Shown: positions 42,688 through 51,446 of the stretch, piece after piece
How the letters are laid out: each line of letters begins with the position of its first letter
Numbering within the stretch: position 1 is the first letter of the stretch
Assembly (NCBI GenBank): GCA_025060455.1
Contig: JANXBY010000075.1
Coordinates: 1 to 64,000, forward strand
Length of the DNA stretch: 64,000 nt
Source of the DNA: Armatimonadota bacterium
GTDB taxonomy: Bacteria > Sysuimicrobiota > Sysuimicrobiia > Sysuimicrobiales > Sysuimicrobiaceae
Direction: 5' to 3'
Position numbers and translations under genes: made by a program
Notes under the pieces: generated by a model
Databases searched by the model: none
What the model saw: the letters and a program-made list of their open reading frames with translations, nothing else
Told to the model about the DNA's origin: nothing

Positions 42688-43035
42688 TTACGAACCGGAC
42701 TTGGTCTTCGCCTCCCGTTCTTTGGTCTCCGCCTCCGGACGCCGGCTGCGCACGGACGCCACCGCCGCCCGGTCCGCCCGCACCCGCACGTTGGGCGCCA
42801 GCTCAAGGGTCAACACGTCGTCCTGTACGTCCGTGATGGTGGCGTGCAGCCCGCCTACGGTGACCACCCGGTCTCCCTTCCGGAGCTTGCTGAGCATCTC
42901 CTTCCGCCGCTTCTGCTGCTGCTGCTGGGGGCGGATCAGCAGCACGTAGAACATCACCAGCAGCAGCGCCCACACGATCAGGGTAGGAAGCAGGCTTGCC
43001 TGCCCCTGCGCACCCTGCGCCTGGAGAAGGACCAT
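42688..43035 (-). CDS. yajC: Preprotein translocase accessory subunit YajC
   Basis: This is a 115-aa protein with one TM segment (LIVWALLLVMFYVLLI) followed by RPQQQQQKRRKEMLSKLRKGDRVVTVGGLHATITDV, the YajC signature. It assists SecDF. The usual neighbours queA, tgt and secD are missing here and the gene stands alone beside gdhA. A TATACT -10-like box lies at 43144-43149 on the minus strand. Confidence 0.94.
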   Translation of the reverse strand: MVLLQAQGAQGQASLLPTLIVWALLLVMFYVLLIRPQQQQQKRRKEMLSKLRKGDRVVTVGGLHATITDVQDDVLTLELAPNVRVRADRAAVASVRSRRPEAETKEREAKTKSGS

Positions 43036-43143
43036 CGCGCCTCCTTCAGCTCTGGTATCGGCCCCAGCCGTCCTCCTTCCACCCCACGGCGGCCTTTCCC
43101 TCGCTGGCGCCCACCGCCGGACCGGCGTTCGGAGGCCGGCTGC

Positions 43144-43149
43144 AGTATA
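43144..43149 (-). promoter_or_regulatory. Candidate -10 box for yajC
   Basis: The minus strand reads TATACT about 109 nt before the yajC start. No clear -35 is visible at the expected spacing. It lies in the 197-nt divergent gap between yajC and the plus-strand gene at 43233. Confidence 0.35.
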
Positions 43150-43174
43150 GCACGCCTTCCGGGGTTGGCCGGCC

Positions 43175-43202
43175 GCGTGCGTATAATCGCGTGCGTATAA
43201 TC
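43175..43202 (+). promoter_or_regulatory. Tandem 14-nt repeat carrying two TATAAT boxes
   Basis: The 14-mer GCGTGCGTATAATC occurs twice head to tail (43175-43188 and 43189-43202), placing perfect -10 boxes at 43182-43187 and 43196-43201. No good -35 hexamer is visible. The repeat precedes the only plus-strand protein gene in the first 56 kb, by 31-46 nt. A duplicated promoter is the simplest reading. Confidence 0.55.
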
Positions 43203-43232
43203 CCGTTGGAACACCGGAGGCGGGAGGTTGAG

Positions 43233-43748
43233 GTGGCAGAGGAGCGTCCCCGCAGGACAGTCGCGCAAGACCCCCAGAAGGAGGCGGAGCGCAAGCGGCT
43301 CATCGAGGAGGCTAAGGCACGCTGGGCGGCCAAGAAGGCGGAAGGTGGGGGAGCTGCGGCGGCGCCCGCGGCCGCCCGGCCTCAGGAGGCGCGGGCGGCG
43401 GCGCAGGCTCCCACGGTGCCCGTTCCGGTGGCCAGCCACAACCCCGGCGGCAGCCCCATCACCGCACCGGCCAACCCGAACCTGGTAGCCGTCGGGACCG
43501 TCAACCAGGCGGTGGAGATCCAGGCAGACCCCACGGAGGAGGCCAACCTGCGCAAGCTGCTCGGGGGCCTTGGCGCCTACCAGAACCCCTTGCGGCGCGG
43601 CGCGTGGCAGGTGGACTACCGGTACTGGAAGGAGGCACGCCGGCGCCTGGAGGCCGCAGGCTACAAGGTGGAGGGCCGGGATTATATGGGCCGTCCGCTG
43701 GACGAATGGGATCCCCTGACCCGTGGCTGGGTGCGGGTGGAGCCCTGA
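43233..43748 (+). CDS. Hypothetical protein, Ala/Pro linker plus small C-terminal domain
   Basis: This is a 171-aa protein. GTG 43233 follows GGGAGGTTGAG, so I prefer it over the longer ORF. Residues 1-45 are highly charged (QKEAERKRLIEEAKARWAAKK), 46-90 an Ala/Pro linker, and 100-171 a probable folded domain (EEANLRKLLGGLGAYQNPL; YRYWKEARRRLEAAGYKVEGRDYMGRPLDEW). No signal peptide, TM segment or known motif was recognised. It stands alone between two minus-strand runs with its own promoter. Confidence 0.75.
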   Translation: MAEERPRRTVAQDPQKEAERKRLIEEAKARWAAKKAEGGGAAAAPAAARPQEARAAAQAPTVPVPVASHNPGGSPITAPANPNLVAVGTVNQAVEIQADPTEEANLRKLLGGLGAYQNPLRRGAWQVDYRYWKEARRRLEAAGYKVEGRDYMGRPLDEWDPLTRGWVRVEP

Positions 43749-43751
43749 CCG

Positions 43752-44882
43752 TCAGGGAAGGGCCACCTGTACGCCGGTGTAGTAGTGGCGCAGGATCCGG
43801 ACGAAGTCCCAGCCCCGCAGCGCCATGCCGCGGGCGCCCCACTGGGAGAGCCCGACCCCGTGGCCCCATCCCCGGCCCTCGAAGGTGGCCACCCCGCCTT
43901 CCACCCTCACGGTGAACAGCGTGCTGCGCAGCACGTCCGGTCCGAGGAGGCTCCGCAGCCGGTGGCCCGACAGCTCCCAGGTGCCCTCGTCGCCGGAAAG
44001 CCTCACCCGCAGCGCCCGTCCCGACTCGCTGGTCTCGGCCACCTCTAAGGACCTCAGCCCGCGGACCGGCAGCCCACCCGCGCGGACGGCTTCCTCCACC
44101 CGGGCCAGGGGCAACGAAAGCGTCCACCGCTCGTACGGAGACCCGGCCACGTAGGGGTCGTCCACGCTCCTCAGGTAGGGGTACGCCCTGCCCCACACGT
44201 TCTCGCTGGACTCCGTGCGGCCGCCGGAGTCCGCGTGGTAAACGGCGAGAATCGGCTGCCCGCCGTACTGGAGGACCAGGCCCCGTGTGGCGTCCACCGC
44301 GGCCGTGGCCCGGGGGTCTTCAAAGGTCACACCCCCGTACACCTGGGAGTCGGTGTTGTCCCGGACGTCGTAGCCTTCCCGGGCGAACCGCCCCACGCTG
44401 GCCACTGCCAGCGTGCGGGCCGCCACCGCCTGGGCCTTCACCGCCTCCGGGGGCCACGCGGGGTTGATCTCCATTTTCAGGACCCCGTAGAGGTAGGACT
44501 CCAGGTCCAGCTCGTTGATGACCGTCAGCCCCCCCTCGGTGCGGCGCAGCTCCACCACACCGCGGTAGGCGCGCAGCTTGTCCTCCACCCGCACCGGCCG
44601 GTCGCCCTCCGCGGACACCCGCACCACGGTTCCGTACCGGGCCACCCCCGGGATCTCCACGCCGGCTGCGCCAGCCCTGAACGTCCACGCGCCCACGGAC
44701 AGCTGGTCCTGCCGGTCCGCCTGCACGTCCAGCACCCGCAGCGGGCTGTCCGCGCTCAGGACCACCTCGGGGCGGCCCGCCAGAAGCCCTACCCGCACCA
44801 GCTGGGGGCGCTGGGCGGACGTGGTCCTGCCGCCCGCCGCCACCAGCGCCGCAGCACACGCCACCACCAGGGCTAGCCTCAC
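43752..44882 (-). CDS. SpoIID/LytB domain protein
   Basis: This is a 376-aa secreted protein with signal peptide (LALVVACAAALVAAGG). The SpoIID domain shows ELDLESYLYGVLKMEINPAWPPEAVKAQAVAARTLAV, then YHADSGGRTESSENVWG, and ends with GRGWGHGVGLSQWGARGMA. SpoIID cleaves glycan strands from denuded murein during engulfment in spore formers, but the domain also occurs in non-spore-formers. No other sporulation gene is seen here. GTG 44882 overlaps DUF2905. Confidence 0.93.
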   Translation of the reverse strand: MRLALVVACAAALVAAGGRTTSAQRPQLVRVGLLAGRPEVVLSADSPLRVLDVQADRQDQLSVGAWTFRAGAAGVEIPGVARYGTVVRVSAEGDRPVRVEDKLRAYRGVVELRRTEGGLTVINELDLESYLYGVLKMEINPAWPPEAVKAQAVAARTLAVASVGRFAREGYDVRDNTDSQVYGGVTFEDPRATAAVDATRGLVLQYGGQPILAVYHADSGGRTESSENVWGRAYPYLRSVDDPYVAGSPYERWTLSLPLARVEEAVRAGGLPVRGLRSLEVAETSESGRALRVRLSGDEGTWELSGHRLRSLLGPDVLRSTLFTVRVEGGVATFEGRGWGHGVGLSQWGARGMALRGWDFVRILRHYYTGVQVALP

Positions 44883-45097
44883 CGCCTGGCCCACCACAGG
44901 GCGTTCAGGAGCAAGGTGAGGACCACGCTGATCAAGATGCTGGTGACCACGGGGAAGTAGAAGGTGAACCCGTCCCGCTGGATCAGGATGTCCCCCGGAA
45001 GCCGCGGAAGGCTCAGGCGGGGGGCCAGCGACAGCAGCACGCCCACCACCACGAGGACCACGCCGAAGACGATCAGCATCCGTCCCAGCTCGGTCAT
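44879..45097 (-). CDS. DUF2905 small membrane protein
   Basis: This is a 72-aa protein with two TM helices. The pattern GRMLIVFGVVLVVVGVLL, then LSLPRLPGDILIQRDGFTFYFPVVTSILISVVLTLLL, matches DUF2905. It commonly follows ruvB in Firmicutes, Chloroflexota and related bacteria, as here. Its function is unknown. Confidence 0.9.
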   Translation of the reverse strand: MTELGRMLIVFGVVLVVVGVLLSLAPRLSLPRLPGDILIQRDGFTFYFPVVTSILISVVLTLLLNALWWARR

Positions 45098-45181
45098 CGT
45101 ACCCTCCCTTCGGCCCCTCTGGGCCGACCGATGTCTCCAAATAAGAGCCTACCGGAGGAAGGCCCCGCATCCTGCGGGACG

Positions 45182-46219
45182 TCACGTCTCGAACAGGGTG
45201 CCCTGGGAGGCCCGACCGTCGCGGGGCATGGGGATCCCCAGGTGTGCATACGCGGCGGGAGTGATGCGCCTTCCCGCGGGCGTGCGGATAAGGAAGCCGA
45301 TCTTGAGCAGGTAGGGCTCCACCACCTCCACCAGGGTGTCCGCCTCCTCGTTCAGGGTCGCGGCCAGTGCTTCCACCCCCACCGGCCCGCCGCCGTACAC
45401 CTCCGCGATCACGCGCAACAGCTCCCGGTCGAACGCGTCCAGCCCCGCTTCGTCCACGCCCTCGAACTCCAGGGCTTCCCGTGCCACTTCCTCCGTCACC
45501 CGGCCGTCATACCGGACCTCCGCGTAGTCTCGGACCCGACGCAGCAGCCGGTTGGCCACCCGGGGCGTGCCCCGGGACCTGCGGGCGATCTCCCGCGCTC
45601 CCTCGTCCGTGATGGGGACGCCCAGGATCCGCGCGGACCGGCAGACCAGCTGGGTGAGCTCTCCCTCCGAGTAGAAGTCCAAGTGGTAGAAGATGCCGAA
45701 CCGCTCCCGCAGGGGGGAGGTGAGCAGGCCCGCCCGGGTGGTGGCGCCGATGAGGGTGAAGGGCTTCAGGGTGTAGCGGAGGGTGCGGGCATGCAACCCG
45801 CGGTCCAGCACGAAGTGTACGCAGAAGTCCTCCATGGCCGGGTAGAGGAACTCCTCCACCGTCCGCGGCAGACGGTGGATCTCGTCCACGAACAGCACGT
45901 CCCCGTGCTCCAGGTTGGTGAGGATCCCCATGAGGTCCCCACCCCGCTCCAGGGCCGGCCCCGAGGTCTGCACCAGGTTGGCGCCCATCTCCGCGGCCAC
46001 CACGTTGGCCAGGGTGGTCTTCCCCAGGCCTGGCGGCCCGTGCAGGAGGATGTGGTCCAGGGGCTCACCCCTGGACCGGGCGGCCTGAATGGCGATCCGC
46101 AGGCCTTCCCGTACCTTGCCCTGCCCCACGCACTCGTCGAGGGTGCGCGGGCGCAACTGGCGCAGCAGCCGCGCCTCCTCCGGGGGAACCTGCGCGCTGG
46201 AAAACCGCTCCCGGCTCAT
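45182..46219 (-). CDS. ruvB: Holliday junction branch migration helicase RuvB
   Basis: This is a 345-aa AAA+ motor. Walker A is [17 protein letters not shown], Walker B is [10 protein letters not shown], sensor 1 is [11 protein letters not shown] and the arginine finger region SPLRERFGI follows. A C-terminal winged helix ends [17 protein letters not shown]. The ATG at 46219 overlaps the ruvA stop. Confidence 0.97.
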   Translation of the reverse strand: MSRERFSSAQVPPEEARLLRQLRPRTLDECVGQGKVREGLRIAIQAARSRGEPLDHILLHGPPGLGKTTLANVVAAEMGANLVQTSGPALERGGDLMGILTNLEHGDVLFVDEIHRLPRTVEEFLYPAMEDFCVHFVLDRGLHARTLRYTLKPFTLIGATTRAGLLTSPLRERFGIFYHLDFYSEGELTQLVCRSARILGVPITDEGAREIARRSRGTPRVANRLLRRVRDYAEVRYDGRVTEEVAREALEFEGVDEAGLDAFDRELLRVIAEVYGGGPVGVEALAATLNEEADTLVEVVEPYLLKIGFLIRTPAGRRITPAAYAHLGIPMPRDGRASQGTLFET

Positions 46220-46848
46220 GCCTCCTCCTCACCCGCCGGCTTCCGCTGGCTGCGGTAAACCTCCTGGAACAGCTCCTCCGCGGTGGCCACGTGAGGGTTG
46301 CGCCGCAGCGCCTCCTCGACCATGCGCCTCGCCTCCGCGGCCCGGTGGCCCAGCTGCCGGGTCAGCACCTCCAGCACCTCTTCGCGGAAGTCCGCCGTCG
46401 CCGCGGGTCTGGCCACCGGTCCCTCCTGCAGGAGGGCGTACTTGGCCACCTTCCCACACAGGGCGGCCACCACCTTCTGTGCGGTCCGCTCGCCCAGACC
46501 CGGCAGCCGCTTGAGGAAGTTCACGTCCCGGCGCTCGATGGCGTCCGCGATCTCGTGCACCGGGCGGGCCATGGCCCGCACCGCCCGCGTGGGTCCCATC
46601 CCGTCCACGGTGATGAAGCGCTCGAAGAACTCCCGCTCCGCACGGCGCCGGAAGCCCACCAGCAGCGGCTTGGGGTGGTTGGCGCCTACCTGGTAGGACA
46701 CGTGCAGCTCCACGACTTCACCCTCCTGCGGGCTCCAGTGGTCGGCCAGGTAGGCGGGCAGCGCCACCTCGTAGCCCACTCCGCCACACTCCACCACCAG
46801 GGTTTCAGGCCCCCGCTCCACCACGCGCCCCTTGAGGTACGCGATCAC
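46216..46848 (-). CDS. ruvA: Holliday junction recognition protein RuvA
   Basis: This is a 210-aa junction-binding protein. An OB-fold ([27 protein letters not shown]) is followed by helix-hairpin-helix motifs ([35 protein letters not shown]) and a C-terminal RuvB-binding domain. GTG 46848 overlaps the ruvC stop (GTGA), so the ORF track start is wrong. Confidence 0.95.
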   Translation of the reverse strand: MIAYLKGRVVERGPETLVVECGGVGYEVALPAYLADHWSPQEGEVVELHVSYQVGANHPKPLLVGFRRRAEREFFERFITVDGMGPTRAVRAMARPVHEIADAIERRDVNFLKRLPGLGERTAQKVVAALCGKVAKYALLQEGPVARPAATADFREEVLEVLTRQLGHRAAEARRMVEEALRRNPHVATAEELFQEVYRSQRKPAGEEEA

Positions 46849-47342
46849 GGTACCCCCACCAGTGCCCTCATGGGAAAGCCGGACCGCACCAGGGCCGTAG
46901 CCGCCAACGCCAGGGCGTCCGCCGCGTGGCTGTCCAGGTTGCCCCGCACTCCCAAGAACCGGCACACCGCGGCCTGCACCTGCGACTTCGGAGCCCGGCC
47001 GTTGCCGCACACCGCCCGCTTCACCTCTGCCGGGGTCAGGGCCTGTACCGCGGCGCCGGAGTGGGCGGCGGCCAGGCACAGCACGCTCCGCACGTGCGCC
47101 ATGAGCACCGCGGTCCGGGGGTGACGCGGGTGGCTGAACACGTCCTCCAGGACCACCACCTGCGGCCGGACCTCCTCCAGCAGCCCCATCGCCTCCCGGT
47201 ACAGCTCCTCCAGCCGGCTGGGCAGGTCTGGTGCAGAAGACCGCACCACCCCCACTTCCCGCACCCGAAGCCCGGCAGGGCTCGCGCCCACGACCGCGTA
47301 GCCGGTGTGGCACCACCCGGGGTCTAGGCCCACCGCAACCAT
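46845..47342 (-). CDS. ruvC: Crossover junction endodeoxyribonuclease RuvC
   Basis: This is a 165-aa resolvase. Acidic catalytic residues appear in VGLDPGWCHTGYAVV, VVVLEDVFSH and LDSHAADALALAATAL. LTPAEVKRAVCGNGRAPKSQVQAAV is typical. It starts the ruvCAB run. The 144-nt gap upstream contains a 7-bp hairpin, GCCTGCC...GGCAGGC, at 47377-47400, and a TAGAAT box at 47355-47360 too close to the ATG to be a confident promoter. Confidence 0.95.
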   Translation of the reverse strand: MVAVGLDPGWCHTGYAVVGASPAGLRVREVGVVRSSAPDLPSRLEELYREAMGLLEEVRPQVVVLEDVFSHPRHPRTAVLMAHVRSVLCLAAAHSGAAVQALTPAEVKRAVCGNGRAPKSQVQAAVCRFLGVRGNLDSHAADALALAATALVRSGFPMRALVGVP

Positions 47343-47376
47343 TTTCGAACGAGGATTCTACACCGGCCCGGCGCAT

Positions 47377-47400
47377 GCCTGCCGCGGGACGAAGGCAGGC
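47377..47400. repeat. Hairpin upstream of ruvC
   Basis: GCCTGCC (47377-47383) and GGCAGGC (47394-47400) can form a 7-bp stem. It lies between yebC and ruvC with no T-run following on the minus strand, so it is not a clear terminator. Confidence 0.4.
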
Positions 47401-47486
47401 TCCAAGGAACCTGAAACACGGCGACGTGCAAGCGCGTGGCCGCGAACCCTGTCCCCCACAACCGCGCGGTGGTGTTTGGGGTGGTT

Positions 47487-48233
47487 TTAGCCGACCCGCT
47501 GCAGGATCTCGTCGGGGATGTCGAAGTTGGCGTACACCTGCTGCACGTCGTCCAGCTCCTCCAGGGCTTCCAGCAGCCGCAGGACCCGCTCCGCCTCCGA
47601 CCCGGCGACCGGCACAGTGGTCTTGGGCACCTGCTGGAGCTCCGCGCTGGCCACGGGGATCCCTGCCTTCGCCAGGGCGTCGCGGACCCGGGCCAGGTCC
47701 TCGGGGGCGGTCAGCACGAGGTAGGTGTCCCCTTCCGTGCGCACGTCCTCCGCCCCCGCCTCCAAGGCCTGCAGCATCAGCTCGTCTTCCGACACCGCCG
47801 ACCGCTCCACCTGGATCACGCCCTTGAGGTCGAACATCCACGCCACCGCCCCGGCCTCTGCCATGCTCCCTTCGTGCCGGTGGAACACCGCCCGCACCTC
47901 GGCGGCGGTGCGGTTGCGGTTGTCGGTGGCCGCGCGCACCAGGATGGCCACGCCCCCGGGCCCGTATCCCTCGTACGTGACCTCCTCGTAGTGCTCGCCC
48001 GTCACCGCGCCGGTGCCCCGTGCGATGGCCCGCTGGATGTTCTCGTTGGGCATCCCCGCGTCCCGCGCCCGGTCAATGGCGCTGCGCAGGCGCACGTTGG
48101 TCTCGGGGTTGCCGCCTCCCTCCCGGGCGGCCACGATGATCTCCCGGGTCAGCTTGCTGAACAGCCGGCCCCGGGCTTTGTCCATCTTCTCCTTCTTGAT
48201 GCGGATGTTGTGCCACTTGGAGTGTCCCGCCAT
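47487..48233 (-). CDS. yebC: YebC/PmpR family translational or transcriptional regulator
   Basis: This is a 248-aa protein starting MAGHSKWHNIRIKKEKMDKARG, the exact TACO1/YebC signature, with DNRNRTAAEVRAVFHRHEGSMAEAGAVAWMFD. Members help translation of polyproline stretches or act as regulators. The position before ruvC is widely conserved. Confidence 0.97.
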   Translation of the reverse strand: MAGHSKWHNIRIKKEKMDKARGRLFSKLTREIIVAAREGGGNPETNVRLRSAIDRARDAGMPNENIQRAIARGTGAVTGEHYEEVTYEGYGPGGVAILVRAATDNRNRTAAEVRAVFHRHEGSMAEAGAVAWMFDLKGVIQVERSAVSEDELMLQALEAGAEDVRTEGDTYLVLTAPEDLARVRDALAKAGIPVASAELQQVPKTTVPVAGSEAERVLRLLEALEELDDVQQVYANFDIPDEILQRVG

Positions 48234-48269
48234 GGCTGCCTCACCTCGCCTGTCCCGCCGCCTCCGCCC

Positions 48270-50585
48270 CTACCGCTCCCGGACCGTGACCGTGGCAGTT
48301 CCAACCGCACCGTCCGGACCCCTCGCCTCCACCGTCACCCGGTACCGGGCGCCGGAAAACCGCAGGGGGGACTCCACCGTGTACCCAAAGGAGCCGTCCG
48401 GGCCCACTGCCAGCTGCGCGTCCACCACCTGGACCGCAGACGGTCCGCCCTCCATCACCACCACCAGACGCACCTCCGCTCCTGGTGCAGTACGGCCTTC
48501 CACCACGAAGGGGCTGGTCACCTCGGCCCCATCCCGAGGCTGCAGGAGGGCGACGCCCCCGGGGCGTGAGGCTGCTTCCGCCGGGGGGCTGGTGGCGCGC
48601 CCTTCCGGAGCCGGGGAGGGAGAGGGCTCCGCACCCCGCAGCACCGCCCTCCAGCCCTGCCGCTCGCACGTCCCGTCGGGCGCGTGCTTCACGCACACGG
48701 GCACCTGCAGGAGGCCCTCGGGCACAGGGAAGTCGGAGGGCGGCCGACCCACCAGCGCCCGCTTGACGAACCGAGCCCACAGCCGCGCGGGCACGGACCC
48801 CCCCACCACGCGGTTGGTGGGGCTGTTGTCGTCGTTGCCCACCCACACCGCCACTGCCAGCTCCGGCGTGTAGCCTACGAACCACGCGTTCCGGTAGTCG
48901 TCCGTGGTGCCCGTCTTGCCGGCGGCGGGGCGCCCGACGTCCGCAGCGCGTCCGGTCCCGCGGAGGATCACCCCGCGCAGGAGGTCGGTCATGAGGTACG
49001 CCACCTCCGGCCGCACGGCCACCCGCCGGTGGGGCTGGAAGTCGTCCAACACGCGACCCTTCGCGTCCAGGACCCGCGTGATGGCCACCGGCTCCGCGTA
49101 CACCCCGCCCGCCGCCAGGGTGGCGAAGGCAGCGGCCATCTCCAGGGCCGTCACCTCGGAGGTGCCCAGCGCCAGGGACAGGTTCGGCTGCAGGGGACTG
49201 CGGATCCCCATACGTCGGGCGGTGTCGATCACCGTCTGCGGGCCCAGCTCCACCAGCATGCGGATCGCCGGGATGTTCCGGGAGTGCTCCAGCGCCACCC
49301 GCAGGGGGATGGGGCCCCAGTACGTGCCGTCATAGTTCTTGGGCCGCCAGTAGCCCCAGCCTGCGACCCGGTACTCCACGGGAGCGTCCAGAAGCACCCG
49401 ATCCGGAGAGACGCCGTTTTCCAGAGCCGCGGTATAGATGAAGGGCTTGAAGGCCGAGCCCGGCTGCCGGCGGGCCTGCCAAGCTCGGTTGAACTGGGAC
49501 CGCGAGAAGTCCACCCCGCCCACCATGGCCAGAATCCGCCCTGTGCGAGGCTCCACGGCCACCAGGGCTCCCTGCGTGACCCGCAGCCCGCCCCGGCGGG
49601 CCTCCTCCACCCCCTGGGTGATCACCTGCTGTGCGATGGCCTGCAGACGCGGGTCGACCGTGGTGTAGACCTGCAACCCGCCGTTGTACACCGCGTCCTC
49701 GCCGTAGCGCTCCACGAGGAAGGGCAGCAGGTACGACACGAAGTAGGGGGCCCGTACCCCCACCAACCCCAGGTTCCTGGGTCCGGGGCTCAGGTGAAGT
49801 AGCGCCTTCTTGGCAACCTCCGCCTGGTCGGGCCGCAGGAACCCCAGCTCCACCATGCGGTCCAGCACCACTTCCTGGCGGCGTTTGGCGGCGGCGAAGT
49901 TGTCGAAGGGGGAGTAGCGGGAGGGCGCCTGGATGACCCCTGCCAGCAGGGCCGCCTCCGGGAGGGAGAGGTCGCGGGCGCTTTTTCCGAAGAACAGGCG
50001 GGACGCCATCTCCACGCCGTACGCGCCCCCGCCGAAGTACACCTGGTTGAGGTACCTCTCCAGGATCTCGTCCTTTGTGAGGCGGCGCTCGATCTCCACC
50101 GCCAGGAGAATCTCCTGCAGCTTGCGGTCGAGAGTCCTCCGCGGGGTGAGGAAGAGGTTACGGGCCAGCTGCTGGGTGATGGTGCTGCCGCCCTCCACCA
50201 CGGACTGCCGGGTGAGGTTCCGCCAGGCCGCCCGGAGGATGCCCCGCACGTCAACCCCCCGGTGCTGGTAGAAGCGCTCGTCCTCGATGGCGATCACCGC
50301 CTGCTGCAGCACCGCCGGGATCTCAGAAAGCCTCACGTACGCACGGTTCTCGCGGTACAGGCTCGCGATGAGCTCGCCGTTGGCCGCGTAAATCCGGGTG
50401 GCCTGGCTGGGCGGCCGGTACAGGGTTGCTAGGTCCGGCAGGTTGGCACGCAGGGAGTTCAGGAAGACGGCCAGCGCCACCGACCCCAAGGCCGTCAGTG
50501 CTGCAAGCACCAGCAGCCCTCGGGCTAGCCAGCCCCACCCGCCCGCGCCGGTCCGCCCTCCCCGGGGAGCGCGCCGGTGGCTCAT
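48270..50585 (-). CDS. Class A penicillin-binding protein (PBP1A-type)
   Basis: This is a 771-aa bifunctional murein synthase. One TM (about 22-42) precedes the GT51 domain with catalytic E101 in AIEDERFYQHRG and EGGSTITQQLARNL. The transpeptidase has SAFK (S377-K380), SRN (435-437) and KTG (557-559). The C-terminus (about 650-771) is a proline-rich linker plus one Ig-like beta domain (SPFVVEGRTAPGAEVRLVV; SFGYTVESPLRF). The ATG overlaps or abuts the bcp stop. This extension may bind the wall. Confidence 0.95.
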   Translation of the reverse strand: MSHRRAPRGGRTGAGGWGWLARGLLVLAALTALGSVALAVFLNSLRANLPDLATLYRPPSQATRIYAANGELIASLYRENRAYVRLSEIPAVLQQAVIAIEDERFYQHRGVDVRGILRAAWRNLTRQSVVEGGSTITQQLARNLFLTPRRTLDRKLQEILLAVEIERRLTKDEILERYLNQVYFGGGAYGVEMASRLFFGKSARDLSLPEAALLAGVIQAPSRYSPFDNFAAAKRRQEVVLDRMVELGFLRPDQAEVAKKALLHLSPGPRNLGLVGVRAPYFVSYLLPFLVERYGEDAVYNGGLQVYTTVDPRLQAIAQQVITQGVEEARRGGLRVTQGALVAVEPRTGRILAMVGGVDFSRSQFNRAWQARRQPGSAFKPFIYTAALENGVSPDRVLLDAPVEYRVAGWGYWRPKNYDGTYWGPIPLRVALEHSRNIPAIRMLVELGPQTVIDTARRMGIRSPLQPNLSLALGTSEVTALEMAAAFATLAAGGVYAEPVAITRVLDAKGRVLDDFQPHRRVAVRPEVAYLMTDLLRGVILRGTGRAADVGRPAAGKTGTTDDYRNAWFVGYTPELAVAVWVGNDDNSPTNRVVGGSVPARLWARFVKRALVGRPPSDFPVPEGLLQVPVCVKHAPDGTCERQGWRAVLRGAEPSPSPAPEGRATSPPAEAASRPGGVALLQPRDGAEVTSPFVVEGRTAPGAEVRLVVVMEGGPSAVQVVDAQLAVGPDGSFGYTVESPLRFSGARYRVTVEARGPDGAVGTATVTVRER

Positions 50586-51058
50586 GGCTTACCGCCTGCC
50601 CCCTCCTGGAGGGCTGTCAGCACCTCCTGCCCGTGCCCGTCAGGCCTGACCCGCCGCCACACCTGCTCCACCTTCCCGTCGGCTCCGATCAGGAACGTGG
50701 TCCGGGCAACGCCCCACCGTTTCCGGCCGTACAAGGTCTTCTGCGCCCACGCGCCGTACGCCTGCGCCACCTTTCCCTCGGGGTCCGAAAGCAGGGGGAA
50801 CGGCAGGCCGTGACGTTCGCGGAACCGGGCGTGGGACTGGGGGGAGTCCGGGCTCACCCCGAGGACCACCACGCCTGCGCGCTGCAGCTCCTGGTGGACG
50901 TCCCGGAACGAGCAGGCCTCCCGGGTGCAGCCCGGGGTGCCGTCCTTGGGGTAGAAGTACAGCACCACCCTCCGACCCCGGAAGTCGCGCAGCCGCACGT
51001 GCTGGCCTTGGTGGTCGACCAGCTCGAAGTCCGGCGCAACAGCGCCTGGTTCCAGCAT
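50582..51058 (-). CDS. bcp: Thioredoxin-dependent thiol peroxidase (Bcp/PrxQ)
   Basis: This is a 158-aa peroxiredoxin. The peroxidatic cysteine is C44 in YPKDGTPGCTREACSF and C49 is the resolving cysteine of the PrxQ type. The ATG at 51058 is the natural start; the ORF track extends through the tRNA region. It reduces H2O2 and organic peroxides with thioredoxin. Its stop overlaps the PBP1A start. Confidence 0.95.
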   Translation of the reverse strand: MLEPGAVAPDFELVDHQGQHVRLRDFRGRRVVLYFYPKDGTPGCTREACSFRDVHQELQRAGVVVLGVSPDSPQSHARFRERHGLPFPLLSDPEGKVAQAYGAWAQKTLYGRKRWGVARTTFLIGADGKVEQVWRRVRPDGHGQEVLTALQEGAGGKP

Positions 51059-51121
51059 CCGCAGCCTCCTCTTCCGGCTTCCATAATACGAATACGCCGT
51101 GGCGCCGGGGCCCCAAGGCTG

Positions 51122-51130
51122 TGGTACAAT
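51122..51130 (+). promoter_or_regulatory. Extended -10 promoter of tRNA-Ala
   Basis: TGGTACAAT is a TGn-TACAAT extended -10 box ending 11 nt before the tRNA. No -35 hexamer is evident, which is usual for extended -10 promoters. Confidence 0.6.
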
Positions 51131-51141
51131 CCTGAACGCGT

Positions 51142-51217
<76 letters not shown>

Positions 51218-51446
51218 AAGCTCCCACGAAGCCACCTGACCACCAGAACCGCCTACGTCCCTGAGCCGGGTCGCCTGGCCTTGGCCAGAAACAAGGCCGT
51301 GGAACCGTCGCGCGCCGTGGATGCCTGGTGCCTGCGCGTGTTCACCCCGACTGGTAGGGCGGCTGGCGGGGACCACGTTCCGCGGCGCGTGAGACCCGGG
51401 ACCCGCAACTCGGCGACGAGCAGCCGTCTTCGGGCCGCCCCTCACC
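51218..51446. other. Gene-free stretch after tRNA-Ala
   Basis: Apart from out-of-frame ORF shadows I see no supported gene, hairpin terminator or integrase-like sequence here. There is no duplicated tRNA 3' end to suggest an integrated element. Confidence 0.5.

Noticed and set aside
47355-47360. TAGAAT promoter for ruvC
   Set aside because: It is only 12 nt before the ATG and has no -35, so the transcript would have almost no leader.
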